A stretch of DNA of 64,000 nt from Lantana camara (Eukaryota; Streptophyta; Magnoliopsida; Lamiales; Verbenaceae): the NCBI GenBank assembly GCA_037501455.1, contig CM074856.1, positions 99,665,001 to 99,729,000 of the forward strand, in the 5' to 3' direction. This document shows positions 11,578-24,232 of this stretch, piece after piece; the first letter of the stretch is position 1, and every line of letters begins with the position of its first letter. The notes below the pieces were generated by a model. The model saw only the letters and a program-made list of their open reading frames with translations, made no database searches and was not told the DNA's origin. The position numbers and the translations under genes were made by a program.

Positions 11578-14500
11578 TGTAGCATCCCGATCGTTCGGAT
11601 TTCCAGGTACGCCGTAACGAGAGGGTTTTATGTGCTTTAAATTATTTAATTACGTATTTGAATGTTATTTTAATGCTTATATGATTATTTGAATTTATAT
11701 GAAATTAATTGTTTATATTCTTGAACTTTGATTTTAAACGTTTAAGTTTGCATGCTCGTAATTTGCTCGTTATGTGCCGGAATTCAATTCCGATTTTTGT
11801 GAGATTTCGATATGCGTGATATATGTGAGTTATGAAGGTGTTTGCATGCTCGTTTTATGTTTTCGGGTTCGTTTGTCGAGGTTTTAAACCTTAAGTATTT
11901 GACGAGGGACATGAGAGCCTAACTAGTTTTAGCGCGTCTCTTGTTCCGGAGGCCATAACTTGAGCTAGGGAATTCGGATTCGAATTCCGGAAGATGCGTT
12001 GGACTCGTAACGAAGAGATGAAGCCAAGGAACCTGATTTGGTATTTTTCTAAGCCCATTTAGACCCTCGTTTTTCGCCCGGAGCGAACAGCTTGTGCTTA
12101 AGCCACCTTCTTTGACTAGTCTTGTACTTGTGGGGCCAATTTAACCATGCTCAAGCCTAACCCTTGATTTCTTGACTTGAGTTAAGTCTCCCCCTCTCCC
12201 TTATCAGCTGAAAACCGATCCAAACTCCCCCATTTTGAGCAGCAACTGATCGAGAGAGAAGAGAAGAGAAGAAGAAGAAAGAAGCCCTCTCCCATGTCTT
12301 GTGATTTTGAAGCCAATCTTCTCCATACTTCTTCATACCTTAAAGGTAAGTATATTTATGTATTCTCCTCTCTTCTATGCTTCATTTGATCCTTTAAATT
12401 CATGATATGCATCAGATTTAATAAGTTTATGGAAGCTTGCATGAATAGTTAGGGTTAGAGGTCATTTGTTGCTTCCTTGCCTTAGCTTGAATTTGTGGCT
12501 GATTTGGTGCTTCCTTGTTGATTATATGAACTCCTTTGCTTCCATTATTGATTCTTACTTCATGATAGATGTGTTAGGGTTGTTTTCTCTTTGATAACAT
12601 GATTGAAACCTTGAGTTTTTGGCCATGAAACTTGAAAACCGAACTGCTGCAAATCTGCTCATTTCCACCAAACTGCTGTCACGTTTTTGAGATCAAATGG
12701 ATGAATTCTTGCCTCCAATTTCGTATGCTAATGCTTGGTAATGTAGTATACATGTTGTTCTATGAATGTGCTTCGTTTTGCCCGGAATTCATGCTTTAAT
12801 ATGGCTGCAAACTTGAGTTCTTGAACCTTAAAAACTGCTCCCCTGTTTTGGGACTGCTGTGACGTTTTGTGCTTTGTTGCTTGAGTTAATGACTTCCAAT
12901 TCGTGTGAATTTGCATGGAGATGTTGTATACTAATTGGTTTATATGTTAGCCCTGCTCTTGCAAGTTTTTAGATTCATTTTCAGCTCCTAATCGAAGCAT
13001 GATGGCCTGTTTGTATGCTATGCGTGAACAGAACTGCTGCTGTTGCGTTTTGTGATTATTTGGTGGTTCTAATGTGCTCCAATTCGTGTCAATTTGCATA
13101 TACATGGAGTATATTAGTTGGTTATCATGTTAGTATTCATTCCCTAGAGTTTTAGCTTCTTTTTCAGCCCCTAAGTACTTGATCATGGCATGATTGTGCT
13201 CATATGTCCGTTTTTGGCGCTCCTGAGTTGCTGCATGATTTCGGTGACCTTAACGCGTGATTTAGCCTTTGAGTTCTAAATGAAATATGTTCCTAACATG
13301 CTAAATATGTTGTATATCAAGTTTCATAATATTTGGAGTTGATTTGCTATGCTTTTGGACTGATTTTGTTTAGGGTCAGTTTTGCCGGCAAATTTTGTAT
13401 GCGTTTTGGTGCTGTACCGTGACACCCCCGTGTCTCATTTGCCTTGTAATGTGAGACACGGGCGTGTCATGCTTCCTGGGCATGTCTGGACTGAGCCACG
13501 GGCGTGGCTCAGCTTAGTTAAGTTGAGGGACACCCCCGTGTCCCTCCCCTTGCGCAGCCCTTGGTTTTCCTTTTCGGGTTTTGGTTTGTTTCACCTCTTT
13601 GTTGCCTTTATCTTCGTTTGTGATGAACTATGAACTTGTTTTATTATGTGTTGGGAGTATTGTGGTTCGATTTCATAACATTTGGGTGAGATTTAGACAT
13701 GCTTTTGTTGAATGCCGTTTATGTGCGTTTTGGTGGCGTTGATGATTTCCTTAACCCTTTTCCCTTGTCTTGTGATTTGTTCTTGCTTTCAAACTTTGGA
13801 GATATGTTATATGAGGTAATAGGGTGTATGTATTAGAGTTTTGTGTAAGATTGAATACGTTTGAATATGTGTCGAACTTAATTTGCTTCAATGCTCTTAT
13901 TTGCCTAAATGTTGGAGCTTGTGCCTTGAATTTCTTGAATTGATTGGAAACGTGAAATTATGAATTCGAATGAAAGTGAGCGAACGATTGAATGACTTGA
14001 TTATATGATTTAAATTCCTTAATAGTGCACATGAACGTGTTCATGACATATTAACATCTCTTATGTATTCGTACGCATTCGCCGAGCGTCAATATGGTTC
14101 ATTTGAGTCTAAGTTTGCCTCTTGCTCTTTGTTTTGCTCTTAGGTTCGTTCCGTTGTTGAGGAAGTGGTTCGCTTGACTCCTTTTGGTCCGTTTTGGTTG
14201 GTTTGCTCGTCCAGGTGAGGTTTTCTTTCCTTTTAGTTATGATGACCTAAGACCCTAATTGAATTTCGAACCCGCATGCGACTTATATATGTATATATGT
14301 AGATATGTGTTTTGATAAGTATTTTGTGGGTTTTGTCCCGTTTGTCAAGAGGCTTTGAAAACGCTTTTATATGTATCTAAGATCTATTTTCGTCTACTTT
14401 GTTGAGCTTTGATAAGTGTGTGTGAGTATAAGCATGGTATGACCTGTGAATAAGCTTCGCCTGGTAAGTGTGATAAGTGCAAGTATAAGTGTAAGTGTAA

Positions 14501-15512
14501 GTGTAAGTGTAAGTTTGGGCCCCGGAGAAGTGGTATGTGATCCCGGGTCGGCCATGGGGTCGCCGGGCTCTCTCATCAACACGACTCCACAAAAGGGAGA
14601 TTTCGCCCATCCTCGGGAGGTCGAGGGGAAGGCGGGTCTTCTTGTGCCGGCGGTGTGCTTAGTGACCCGTCGAAGGAGCGGGTGGATCCCCCGTCTCATT
14701 CAGCTTTCAGCAGGGGTTGAGAGGGGCACCTCTCTCCCCGAAACGGTGTTGGGGTGGAGTTGAGATATGATTTGTTTTGTTTTCGTTTCGCCTTGGTGTA
14801 TGGAGTAAGTGAGTTGGATTTAAGCTTTCAGTTCGTTATGTTTCGATTATGGTTGTGAAACGGGGGTGGATTTCTAAACTCTAAAACTTGACTGAATTTG
14901 GCCTTCGGCTCCAAACTTCTTTCTTTATATATATTACCACGGGTTAAATGTTTTAGAATGCAAAAACCACGCCCGGTTCACGAACCCCTTACCGCTTTGT
15001 ATATGCTTTGCTCTTACGTATATGTATGGGTGCGTGTGTTAGCCCCCTCACCAGTCTCTAGGACTGACCCTCGTTATTTCTATCTTTTCCCCCCTTTGAT
15101 TTGAGTTGCAGGTACCCGTTCTGAGGTGTTGGAGCTAGGCGGTTGTCTTTGAGTCGGGTTTGAGGATAGCTTGAGTCTCATGCATTGTATTTTCGTTTTC
15201 TTTATGCATTTTGGCTAAATCTGAAATATGTATAAGTTATGTTTTAAATTCGAATTGTAAAGTTTGTATAAATTGAATCAAAAGTTTGTTATATCTTGAG
15301 TTTGTTTATTTGCTTTATGAGATTCTGGTGCTTCCGCATTCGTTATTTGTTTTATTGCGTGCTCTGAGTAGGGTCTAGACCGCCTAGCTTAGGTTGGATT
15401 TTTGTTTGTCACCCGTTCGCCGTAGCTTGATACGTGGACGGAGTTCCCATTTCGCTTCACGTGTTGGGTTATGGTGCGGGGGATGTGGCGCCCTTCGCTC
15501 CGGGGTGTTACA
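11578..15512 (+). repeat. LARD1 3' LTR
   Basis: Copy of 5256-9184 shifted by 6322 bp. It differs by scattered transitions and by one more GTGTAA-type unit in the minisatellite near 14500, which explains the 6-bp length difference. Confidence 0.95.
13421..13542 (+). repeat. Paired-palindrome array, LARD1 3' LTR
   Basis: Unchanged copy of the 5' LTR array; starts at 13421, 13455, 13495 and 13529 keep the 34-bp spacing. Confidence 0.92.
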
Positions 15513-15787
15513 TGATTTATGTTTATATTTGATTTTCGGGATTAGGGATTTATGCTTGTTGAACCTGTTGTTGTGTGTTTGGAATTTTATTATTGGCATG
15601 TTTCGCTTCCGCATTCGCACACTTTGCATTTTGTTTTGTTCGTGATCTCTGTGTCCCCCCTAGCTTTCGTGCGTGTGTGTGTCTCTCGTTCGCCTATGCT
15701 CGGTTCATGTGTGGGCTTCCATCTCACTTGTGGATTGGGTCTAGGTGCGGGGATGTGGCACCCCATCGTGCGGGGTGTTACACTAGA

Positions 15788-16825
15788 GATCACAAATACG
15801 ATTCGGGAGGCTGCTATCTCTCCCTCATTCCTTGGTGTGGAGTAACTAACCTCCAGTTAAACTACTACCAAGAGGTGGTGGCAGTCCGCAGCACCAACAA
15901 TACCCTTGGCCCGATACCTTCCGGGTAATTGCTCGCTACGGATACAGCCGGGGCCCGTAACATGAATCAAGAACAATATTTTGCTTGCATAACCCGGAGT
16001 AAACATTTTGATAAAGTGGACTTAAGGTGTATATTGTCCTAGTGAAACGTTGATTTCGGCATGAAAGTATTTTCCCCTTGAAAGGGATATTGTAACATGA
16101 ACATGAATGTATTTTCCCTTAAGAGGGACATTGTAGTACAATAATATGTATATAGGGTAGTAAATCAAAATGATAGGTAGGCTTGGAAATAGTTTTTATA
16201 TAGCTACATATGTATAACATGATTCTAGTTGAAAACATTTTAACCCTCACCTATACCGGTAGTCAGATATTGTAATGTGGATTCCAGTGTGCCCTTAAGT
16301 ATTAACTACTATAGGCTTAGAACTAGGTTCCTTATTTTAATCAAATAAGCACATAAAACACATAATGTTTATGCATAAAAGGATTACACATTATTCTAAT
16401 CAAGTAAACACATAAACTATATCATGTTAGAGAATTCCCGGTAAACTCTAATTTTAACCATTTAAGGGAAATTAAGTAATTAATCAGGTTTCATGAATTC
16501 TTTAACCACTTAAATATTTATTAATCACATTGTAATCCTAATTAGAACATTAGAGATGGAATTTAGAATTTAATTTGACAATGTAGGTTATATTTTGAAA
16601 ATAATTCATAATTTACCGATTTTTGGAAAATTCGGATAAAATTGTTATTTAGAATTTTCAAAACTTATTTTATAATTATTTTAATAATATTTTCGAAATA
16701 TTCAGCTTATGGGTTGACCAAAAAGTCAAAATTACTATTTAAAACAATTACTATTCAATTTCTTATGAATTAAACACTTTATAACATAGAATTGAACACA
16801 CACACACACACTTACTATCACACGT
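15788..16825 (-). mobile_element. LTR-like unit H, middle fragment
   Basis: Host sequence between solo LTR B and element C. Its final 5 bp, CACGT (16821-16825), recur at 39441-39445, so it continues at 39446. Read on the minus strand it carries GTTACGGGCCCCGG, the GGGCCC block typical of the long LTRs. The rest is AT-rich with a CA run at 16798-16812. No palindrome array and no gene is seen. Confidence 0.55.
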
Positions 16826-19725
16826 TGTGAAACCCCGTCTTCTCGGCAATCCAGGTACGATGTTACAGGAGATTTAATTCCATAATTTTATGACTTATGT
16901 GCTATTAGCATGTTTTATGTGTCAATTTGTATTTTATTTAATTAAGTGCGCATTAGAATTTAATAAAATGTATTTGGACTAAATCGTCCAATATTTGCAA
17001 ATTAGGGACACCTTGAGCTCGGGAATTCGAATTCGAATTTCGACCTTATAATTGAGTTCGTTTCTATGATTTGGATTCGATGAAATTAACCTTATAATTT
17101 TCTAAAGCCGTTTGGTACCCCTACCGTTTAAAATCCGATCCGAGTAGACTGGATCCTTTTTGACCCGACCCATTAAACTGACCCGTTTCAGCCCTTTATG
17201 GCTGAAAATATCTTCCCTTCTCCCACATTTTTGGATCGATCAAACAAGGCAAGAAAGGATAAGAAGAAAGCCTCCCCCTTGGCCTCAAAGCTTCGACTCA
17301 AGCTTATGCCCCGTCCGACCATCTGATCGAAGAACCAAGGTAAGATTTGTGATCATCTGATTGCGTGTTTTGATTCTACCCGATTAAATCTTGAATTCCA
17401 TGCTTGATTATATGAACTTGGAGAAGATGACAAATAGTGACTTTATATGAAAATTTGATCTCACACTTTTGTTCTTGATTCTTTTCCTCCAATCTTGATA
17501 TATGTTGTTCTTGTGAGTTAATATGATGCGCAATTATTGAATTTGAAATTATTGGTTGAAGCATGAGTGTTTGGCCATTGTTGGAGCTTCAAAGCTTGAA
17601 AATGGAAACTTGATGTATACTTGATTTCTTGCCTTGAGTTTGAGATATGTTATAGAGCAAGCATAAATGAATTTATGTCTTGATTTTGAGGTGCATTGGT
17701 TGAGTTTGGAGGTTGTTTTGGTGTTTTTTGGTTCCTTCCGCGTTTAGTCCCTGTTTCTGCTTCTTTTTCACACCCAGAGTGACTACCCGGGCGGGTACTT
17801 TAGTGCAGAAACTTTTCTGCACTGCTCTCCCCGGCCGGGTAAATTCCTTCCTTGTTTTTCCCCAGCCGGGTACCCCCTCATATGACCTCCGATTGAGCTG
17901 ATTTTCGGATATGTTCAACCATTTTGAGCGTAAAACAATATCCCATTGGAATAAAGTCAAAATTCGTTCTATATTGACTGTTATAATCATTTTAATTCGG
18001 TGTCGCCACTTCGCCGAGATTCTGCATTCGTTCAACTTCAAACCTACGCCATTTTCGCCTCGCTTTGAACCATGATTCGAGCCACCTACCATTTTAAAGA
18101 TCTATGTGTCTAGTTTCATTTTCAAGAAACAAAAATCAATTTCCATTCCTGAAACTTAAGATATTCCTGTTTTCGTACTGCTTGTCCGTTTCAAAAATCC
18201 GTCAGCTTTGGCCCAATTTCACTTGGAACCCCTTTTTGTGTTCTTATTCAATTTTCTCGTATCTTCCCACCTCCGAACTTATTCCTAACTTTTTTTAGCA
18301 TGTTTAAGTGTATGCATTTTATGCTTCTTAAGTAATTTGAGTTGCGCTTATGCGCCTTGTTACGCTTTTTGATGCTTCATTACACATTAATTGTGCACAT
18401 GAACATGGTTTAATGCATATTATGAATTTGTTAAGCTATGATATGTGTGTTTTTGCACGTCTTGTATGAATTTGATACGTGTATAAGCTTTTGACTAAGT
18501 ATTCGCATCTCTTACATAACTAAGCATATGCCGTGCGTCTATATGGTTCGTCCTCGAGTCTAAGTTTTGCATATTGTCTTCAGTTTGTCCAGGTGCATCC
18601 GGGGTGGTGTTTCGTGATCCGAGGTGATTCGGGGGTGAATCATTTGTCTCATTCTTGGCCACGTCGGTGTAAGGTAAGGGTTAGGATCTTTTCTTTTAGA
18701 TAAGCGACCTATGGCCTTAATGTGATATTTTCTCACCCCGTATGCGAATATATACTATATGTATATTAAATATGTATCTTATAGTATGTTATGAATCTTG
18801 TTAATTCGATTTTATATGAATTCTTCTGAAATTATACGTAAGGGCATATATAAGCTTAAAATGGTTTTGCAACGAGGCTATACTCCAAACCGTGTGGTGT
18901 CAAGTGAGTTATGGATCTCCTTTAGCATCTTATGAATTTGGAAGACACGGAGAGGAACGTGTATAGCATATGCCGAGTTTCACTGTAAGGTATGTTTCTT
19001 ATGGTATGTTTCTTAAGTATGAATCGTATGATTCTAGGTTTCGCGAGTTAGGTATGTTTCTTATGAGTCCTATGTTTCCTTACATATCTTATGAATAAGT
19101 ATGAGTACTTTTGGAAAATGGCTTTGGAATGTAAAACCCTATTCCCGGTTCATAGTCTTTTGTTCAATATGTGATTTTCTCTATATGTAGATACGTGTTG
19201 GGTGTGCGTTATCCCCCCTCACTTAGTCGAGTTGTAGACTGACCCCTCCCTTTTTCCCCTTCAGTTGCAGGTGTTAGGTTTGGGTTCGTGCTAGGTGGCG
19301 GTCTTCTTTTGAGTCGTTCGGGTCGAGTCTTTACATTCTGCATCTTCATTACTTTTGGCTTTTCATTCTAAGGTTATGTATAAGTTTGTAATATGATTCA
19401 AATTTGATATGTGTATGATTAGAATTGCCCTTGCTAGGCCTTACCTTATGTCCCAAAACTTGGCCTGTGTGCCCAAGTTTGAATATGGCGTGTATGCTTT
19501 AATTTCTGCTGGCCCGTGGCCTTGCATGTGTATGTTGATCCTGTGCTTCCGCTTCTGGTTTTCGAGTTGTTGCACACTCTGTTTCAAGGTCTAGACCACC
19601 TAGCTTAGGTGTGTTTTATTTGTCACCCGTTCACCATGGCTTGGTGCATGAGCGGAGCTCCCATTTCGTGACAAGTGTCGGGCTATGGTGCGGGGGATGT
19701 GGTGCTCCTCGCTCGGGGTACTACA
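16826..19725 (+). repeat. Element C 5' LTR
   Basis: Starts TGTGAAACCCCGTCTTCTCG and ends GGGGTACTACA. It is 2.9 kb against about 3.5 kb for its 3' partner. A 0.5-kb segment present at about 34880-35430, including the GGGCCC block, is missing near 19090, between copies of ATCTTATGAAT. Putative donor CAAG|GTAAG near 17340, donor GTAAG near 18675 and acceptor TTGCAG near 19269. Confidence 0.92.
17784..17872 (+). repeat. Palindrome array, C 5' LTR (one copy lost)
   Basis: TACCCGGGCGGGTA at 17784, then TCCCCGGCCGGGTA at 17828 and TCCCCAGCCGGGTA at 17859 (31-bp spacing). The 3' LTR has a second TACCCGGGCGGGTA 31 bp after the first; in the 5' LTR recombination between the two identical copies has removed one. 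Confidence 0.9.
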
Positions 19726-19733
19726 TCTTAAAG

Positions 19734-19745
19734 TGGTATCAGAGC
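19734..19745 (+). other. Primer binding site, initiator tRNA-Met (element C)
   Basis: TGGTATCAGAGC, 8 nt after the 5' LTR. Confidence 0.92.
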
Positions 19746-19995
19746 TCTGGGTTGCAAAACCAGGGCTCAGAGTCGTATTGTGTCGGTCTAAGTCGGACGG
19801 CATAGGACAATGTGGTTATGTTCTTGCATTTGCATCTCAATTCAATATGCTATACGTTTGAATTTTATCATTTTGTTAATTTTATATTACGTGATGCGTT
19901 GTATTTTTCTAATTTCTCTTACTTGGTTTAATTATGTGCCATCCTCATGTAGTTACTGGCTTGCATATATCTATATAAGTTTTGGGATTTTCAGG

Positions 19996-20555
19996 ATGCC
20001 ACCACATCGATCAGATTTCGGTCAACCACCCCATCTACATCCTTATAACCGAGAGCGACCGTCAATCGAAGCACCACCTATGAATCCGATGGCAACCTTA
20101 TATCAGTACTTCCGGGCCTTTAATCCTCCCCAGTTTAGAGAAGGCGATGATATTCGAGCCGAAGAATGGATTTTTGTGATTGAGAGTATCTTTGAAATAT
20201 GGCCGTGTAACTCCCAAGATATGGCTTGCCTTGCTATGCAACTTCTACAAGGACAAGTAAGACATCAGTGGAAAAGAATTGCCCCACAGATTGAAGCAAC
20301 AAGCGAAGTCTTGATATGGGATACATTCGTTTGGGAGTTTAGGAAGAGGTACACACCGACCATATTACGAGACCGAATATTTGAGGAGTTCCTTATCTTA
20401 AAATAAGGTAGCAAAATGGTCATGGAGTACCTTGAAGAGTTAGAGAGGTTAGGCACTTATGTGCCTCATATTATGGATAACGAGGAGATGAAGACTTGGT
20501 ACTGCATGGAAGGACTTCGGGATGAGTTCAAGGAGGCCTTAAACCTGGAGGATAT
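19996..20555 (+). pseudogene. gag: Element C gag, 5' part
   Basis: The ATG follows TTTTCAGG, an apparent 3' splice site shared with TR-GAG2 and element I; the longer frame upstream to 19810 is unlikely to be translated. The product starts MPPHRSDFGQPP (His/Pro-rich). It then shows a retrotransposon Gag core: FNPPQFREGDD and AEEW about residues 42-59, then WDTFVWEFRKRYTP and RDRIFEEF toward residue 130. A TAA at 20404-20406 (codon 137, where related proteins commonly have Gln) interrupts it. The same frame then continues (EYLEELERLGTYVP) until copia-1 cuts the gene after GATAT. It would form the capsid of virus-like particles. Confidence 0.85.
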
Positions 20556-21727
20556 TGTTAGGAATAGTGCCCTAGAAAGCCTATTGCATATCCGCTTTGT
20601 GCTTTTCCTTATTGTAATCGCAGACAATCTTTGAATGAAATAACGAATTGAGGCAACACTTCTTTATATGCTCTTGTTTGGTATGCGTTTACTTTATCTG
20701 TGCATGTATAAGAACTCCCCTACTCCTGATGACTTTAGGACTCTGCCATTTAGGTGAAATGGTTCATGAAACGAGCCCTATATCACATAAGTCATGATTA
20801 GTAAAATGCTCCAAGCCGATGAGTCCTATAGACAGTGGGAGTGTCAACCTGACTCCTCTAAGGCTTGCTTGTGGGATCACGCCCTTAAGAAGGACCACCT
20901 TGTTTCATGGAGGTGCAAAATGTATAGTTGATACATGTGTGATACATGAGGGTGCTTACTTTAATAAGCAAGTTCACTGAGGTACCCCGTGTGAGAACAT
21001 TCCTAAATGGGAAAGGAAGTTTCTATTTCAGGAAATGGAAACTTCCAGATTAGGAAATATCTCACGAGTCAATGATGTGATTAACTGATCCTTAAGACTT
21101 GAGGTTCCATGTCACTTTATGAGTTAACTCTGTAGTCTTAGGTATAAGCTTTAAAGGGTGTTGCCTTAGACAACTTATTCAAGGCTTATGCTGGGGCTGC
21201 ACAAGTGATTCATGAAAGTGAATGAGAATCATGAAAGGACCTACACTTGCATTTGCAAGGTGATCTCTTATTGTGTAAGTCATTCATATGCCATATGGAG
21301 TCCTTGGCCAAGGCAGTAGATCAAGACATCAAGAAAAGGGTTTCTTGGATTGAGATCAAATGGATATGACATGCACTTAGCTTTAAGACCGGATTATTAG
21401 GGTTCTGATTATTCCCTTGCCCTAGATCTTGGTTGAGAGATAGTAAGTAGGAGGATTGTATCTCACATAAATCAATGACTTAAAGGTTCTGTCGAATCCG
21501 AACATTCCAATTCAGCTAGGGGTTAAACACCTGTTGCTAGACTGTGGTCGTTTAATCTGTTGCTAGACTATGGTCGTTTAATCTGTGGACTGATTAATAA
21601 ATTAGTGAATTAATTAATTAGGGTCACTGCTAATTGAATTGAGAACCTAGAGGGTCACACACAACAACTTGGTTACATGAGTTGAGGCTTGAAAATGACT
21701 AAACGAGTTAATCGGGCCAAGAGGGTT

Positions 21728-21790
21728 CCACACGTGTGAAACCACACGTGTCCTTGTGACACGTGTCCCACACGTGTATAAATATATATT
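21728..21790 (+). promoter_or_regulatory. ACACGTGT array followed by TATA box 1
   Basis: Four ACACGTGT/CACGTG-type palindromes within 50 bp end directly in TATAAATATATATT (21777-21790). ACGTG cores are G-box/ABRE sites bound by plant bZIP and bHLH factors. The 3' LTR copy (29694-29778) has two more. Confidence 0.7.
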
Positions 21791-22105
21791 GTATATATAT
21801 GTTAAATAATTAAATGTGTTAATTATTTAATAGACTTTGGTTTAATTTTGGATTAAAAAGAAAGTCTAATTTTGGAGAAAAAGAATGTAGTTAATTAATT
21901 ATGAATTAATTCATTAGATAAAATAAGTTATTTATTTTAAATAAATAAAGTATAAAATTATCCAAAAATAGTTTGGATATTTTAGCTCTCTTGAAAGTTG
22001 ATTTGAATTAAAATTCAAAGTCAAAGTCAAAATTACTTGATGATCAAGTAATAGGAGAGAGGGACCAAATCCTTTATAGACTAGGTTCGGCCGCCCTTTC
22101 CCTTT

Positions 22106-22135
22106 CATATATATAGAGGGGAGCTCATGCTCCCC
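22106..22135 (+). promoter_or_regulatory. TATA box 2 and adjacent hairpin
   Basis: CATATATATAG (22106-22116) is followed at once by GGGGAGC-TCAT-GCTCCCC (22118-22135), a perfect 7-bp stem. The hairpin would fall at or just upstream of the RNA start. The 3' LTR keeps both. Confidence 0.6.
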
Positions 22136-22508
22136 TTAGAGAGTTAATTGGCAATTCTTTTGGTTCATGTGTTGAACACCTTCCTTTCTCCAAGATCAAA
22201 TAAACCCTAGGTTAAGCCTAAACACTAACTAGAGAACTAGCATCCTTACTAGTTAGATTGTGATCAAGTTGGTGGACTATCTCTAGAGAGCTTCAAGTTA
22301 GAAGTTTGAAGATTCGAGCTTTACCAAGGAGAGGGGATCAAGCCGCGAGAAGAGCATTCTTGGGTGGCTTGAAACGCTTCAAGAAAGAATAAAAGAAAAG
22401 TAAGTTTCCTATCTCTACAAATTTGGTTACACGATTGCGAGTCCAAGGTCCTTTTGTTGGGAAAATTTTTTAAATTCCGCTGCTTTCTGATTCCTGTTTT
22501 CCAACAAG

Positions 22509-22520
22509 TGGTATCAGAGC
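22509..22520 (+). other. Primer binding site, initiator tRNA-Met (copia-1)
   Basis: TGGTATCAGAGC, 2 nt after the LTR. Confidence 0.93.
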
Positions 22521-22794
22521 CACCTCGTTAATCGTGTTTCTGATTCGTCTCAATTATTCTGAATTTGATAGAAATTCTTAGGCTTAGATGCGAATTAGGT
22601 ATTCATGAGTTCTTTTAGAAAGCCTGAATTACGAAACTGTAATTTTTCTGGAATTTCTGAAATTGGTTTCTTAAATTGTGTTTTTTGAAAAAACCGTTCT
22701 GATTGAAATCTATTTAAATCGAATTTTTCTAATTTTTGGATTGAACCGGGTTTTGGAGAAACCCAAAATACGAAACGGAACACGAAAAAGGACG

Positions 22795-23105
22795 AGCCTA
22801 GTCGTGCTAGCACTTCGCACGCCCAGGCCCGTCACCGCCGCCCAGCCCTCCCGCCCGCGCCTAGGCGCGACCGCTCGCCTGTCTCGCAACTGCGCTGGAC
22901 AGCCGCCCGCACCATCCCGCAACAGAGCGGGACGCCCAGGCCGAGATCGCCCGCCATCGGGCGGGCACTGCTGCGCGCGACAAGCGCACGAGCCGCGCGC
23001 CCAGCGCGCACGCGGGCGGAAATTGCCGCACGCTGTGCACGCAGCTGGCGCGCGCGCGCCTGATGCCGCTCGGCGGTGCCCTCCTTTGGGCGGGTGCTTT
23101 CGGGC
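22795..23105 (+). other. GC-rich, CpG-rich island in copia-1 leader
   Basis: About 300 bp of roughly 70% GC or more, rich in CGCC, GCGC and CCCGCC, with hairpins such as GCCCGCC-AT-CGGGCGGGC. The flanks are AT-rich. An open frame crosses it but is Arg/Ala/Pro-rich low-complexity sequence and is not believed to be a gene. Confidence 0.8.
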
Positions 23106-24232
23106 CTAATTTCGTGTTTTCGTGTTTCGTGGTTTCGGTCCTTGAAAATCCCGATTTAATTTTATTTTAATTTTATCTTAGAGTTTTGAAAAATTTATCG
23201 ATTTAAATTTTGGGAAAAATTACAAATTTTATTTATTGAAAATATTGAAAGAATAAAATTATTAATTTTCAGAAATTAATTGGAATTTTATTAGTTTATT
23301 GTTTTTCGAGTTTTATAGAATAGGCTCTTGAACAAGAATTGCATCTAAGTCGTGTTTTAAGCTATTAGAGCTTAAGGCGAGAATTTTAATTTATTGGTTA
23401 AATTTAAATTCTTGCAAAAGCATGTTAGGTGATCATGGGTTTAGATCTATGTATCGTTTTAATTTATGCACATGGATGGTTTAAATTGGGGTTGGAGCCC
23501 TATAGTTGCGTTTCTCAATTGAGGTTGGAGCCTCACTTATGTGCGTACTGTTATGTGATTTATTATGTGGCTTTCCATATTACTGTTTTTGAGGCCGGGG
23601 TATGCCCCGTGTAATTGTCTAAGGCCAATATGAAGATTGAGCCTTATTACTTTATGTCTTTTTCTTTTTATTGTAATTTGAGAGTAGAGATAGGTGGTGA
23701 GGTTTTTATTTTCATTTTGGAGACAATGCACCCATGGAGTAAGATGGACCAAATTCAAGTAACAAGGAGGCCATAAGTGAAGACCCCTCAAAATGTTAGG
23801 GAGGGGAATCTCAATTGTTAAATGTAATAGAGATAGGGCTCGTATTTTGTTACCGCTTTCCCTTATGTGATTTAAACTGTTTATGTGGCATGTATGTTAG
23901 AACTTGTGATTGTGGAGTGGCTCCCACATATCACGCATAAGATAGGTAGAACCCATGATCATTACATGTTAGTATCATGCTAGGACATGTTATCTGTTTA
24001 TGTGCTTACTTGAAATGCATTTAAGTGTACTTGCATTAATCAAGACTAATAAAATTGGATAACATATACGTTGGTGAGGTCGAACCGGACAACTCTCCGG
24101 TTGATTTGAAAATTCCCATTAAATATTAAGCCAATTTCGAACAAATAGGTATTTAATTCGAGATGCAAATTTTGAATTAAATTCCTAGCATTCCATCAAT
24201 AGGTTTTAAGTTTAGTAAGTGAAACTAGTTAT

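Larger units (their letters stand above)
5256..15512 (+). mobile_element. LARD1: complete non-autonomous long-LTR retrotransposon
   Basis: A 10.26-kb element bounded by TSD TGATT (5251-5255 and 15513-15517). It has two LTRs of 3929 and 3935 bp, a primer site, a 2.39-kb interior and a polypurine tract. By eye the LTRs differ by about nine substitutions, mostly transitions, plus one extra 6-bp GTGTAA-type unit in the 3' copy, so insertion is recent. The interior has no pol and only a wreck of gag, hence the enzymes must come from another element. The size ratio (LTRs longer than the interior) fits the LARD class. Confidence 0.95.
1937..15782 (+). mobile_element. Solo LTR B (about 3.6 kb), interrupted by LARD1
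   Basis: Starts TGTAACATCCCAACTCTTCG at 1937 and ends GGGGTGTTACA at 15782, flanked by a perfect 5-bp TSD CTAGA (1932-1936 and 15783-15787). No interior or second LTR belongs to it, so it is a solo LTR left by LTR-LTR recombination. Its own sequence is 1937-5255 and 15518-15782; everything between is LARD1 plus that element's TSD. It holds a 13-C run at 2566-2578, a putative donor near 2701, the GGGCCC block near 4363, and a hairpin CAGTC-TTTG-GACTG near 4984. None of its open frames looks coding. Confidence 0.92.
20556..22506 (+). repeat. Copia-1 5' LTR
   Basis: Starts TGTTAGGAATAG and ends TTTTCCAACA. It retains about 115 bp (near 20825-20950) that the 3' LTR has lost between short TACAT repeats. 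It also has a private tandem duplication near 21532-21583 (GTTGCTAGACTRTGGTCG twice). Confidence 0.95.

Noticed and set aside
19810..19995. Upstream extension of element C gag to an earlier Met
   Set aside because: The segment encodes a hydrophobic stretch not shared with other gag starts. The ATG at 19996 sits in the TTTCAGG context conserved in TR-GAG2 and element I.
22678..23109. 143-codon open frame in the copia-1 leader
   Set aside because: It exists because the GC island has few stops. The Arg/Ala/Pro-rich product resembles no known family and lies upstream of the real gag start.
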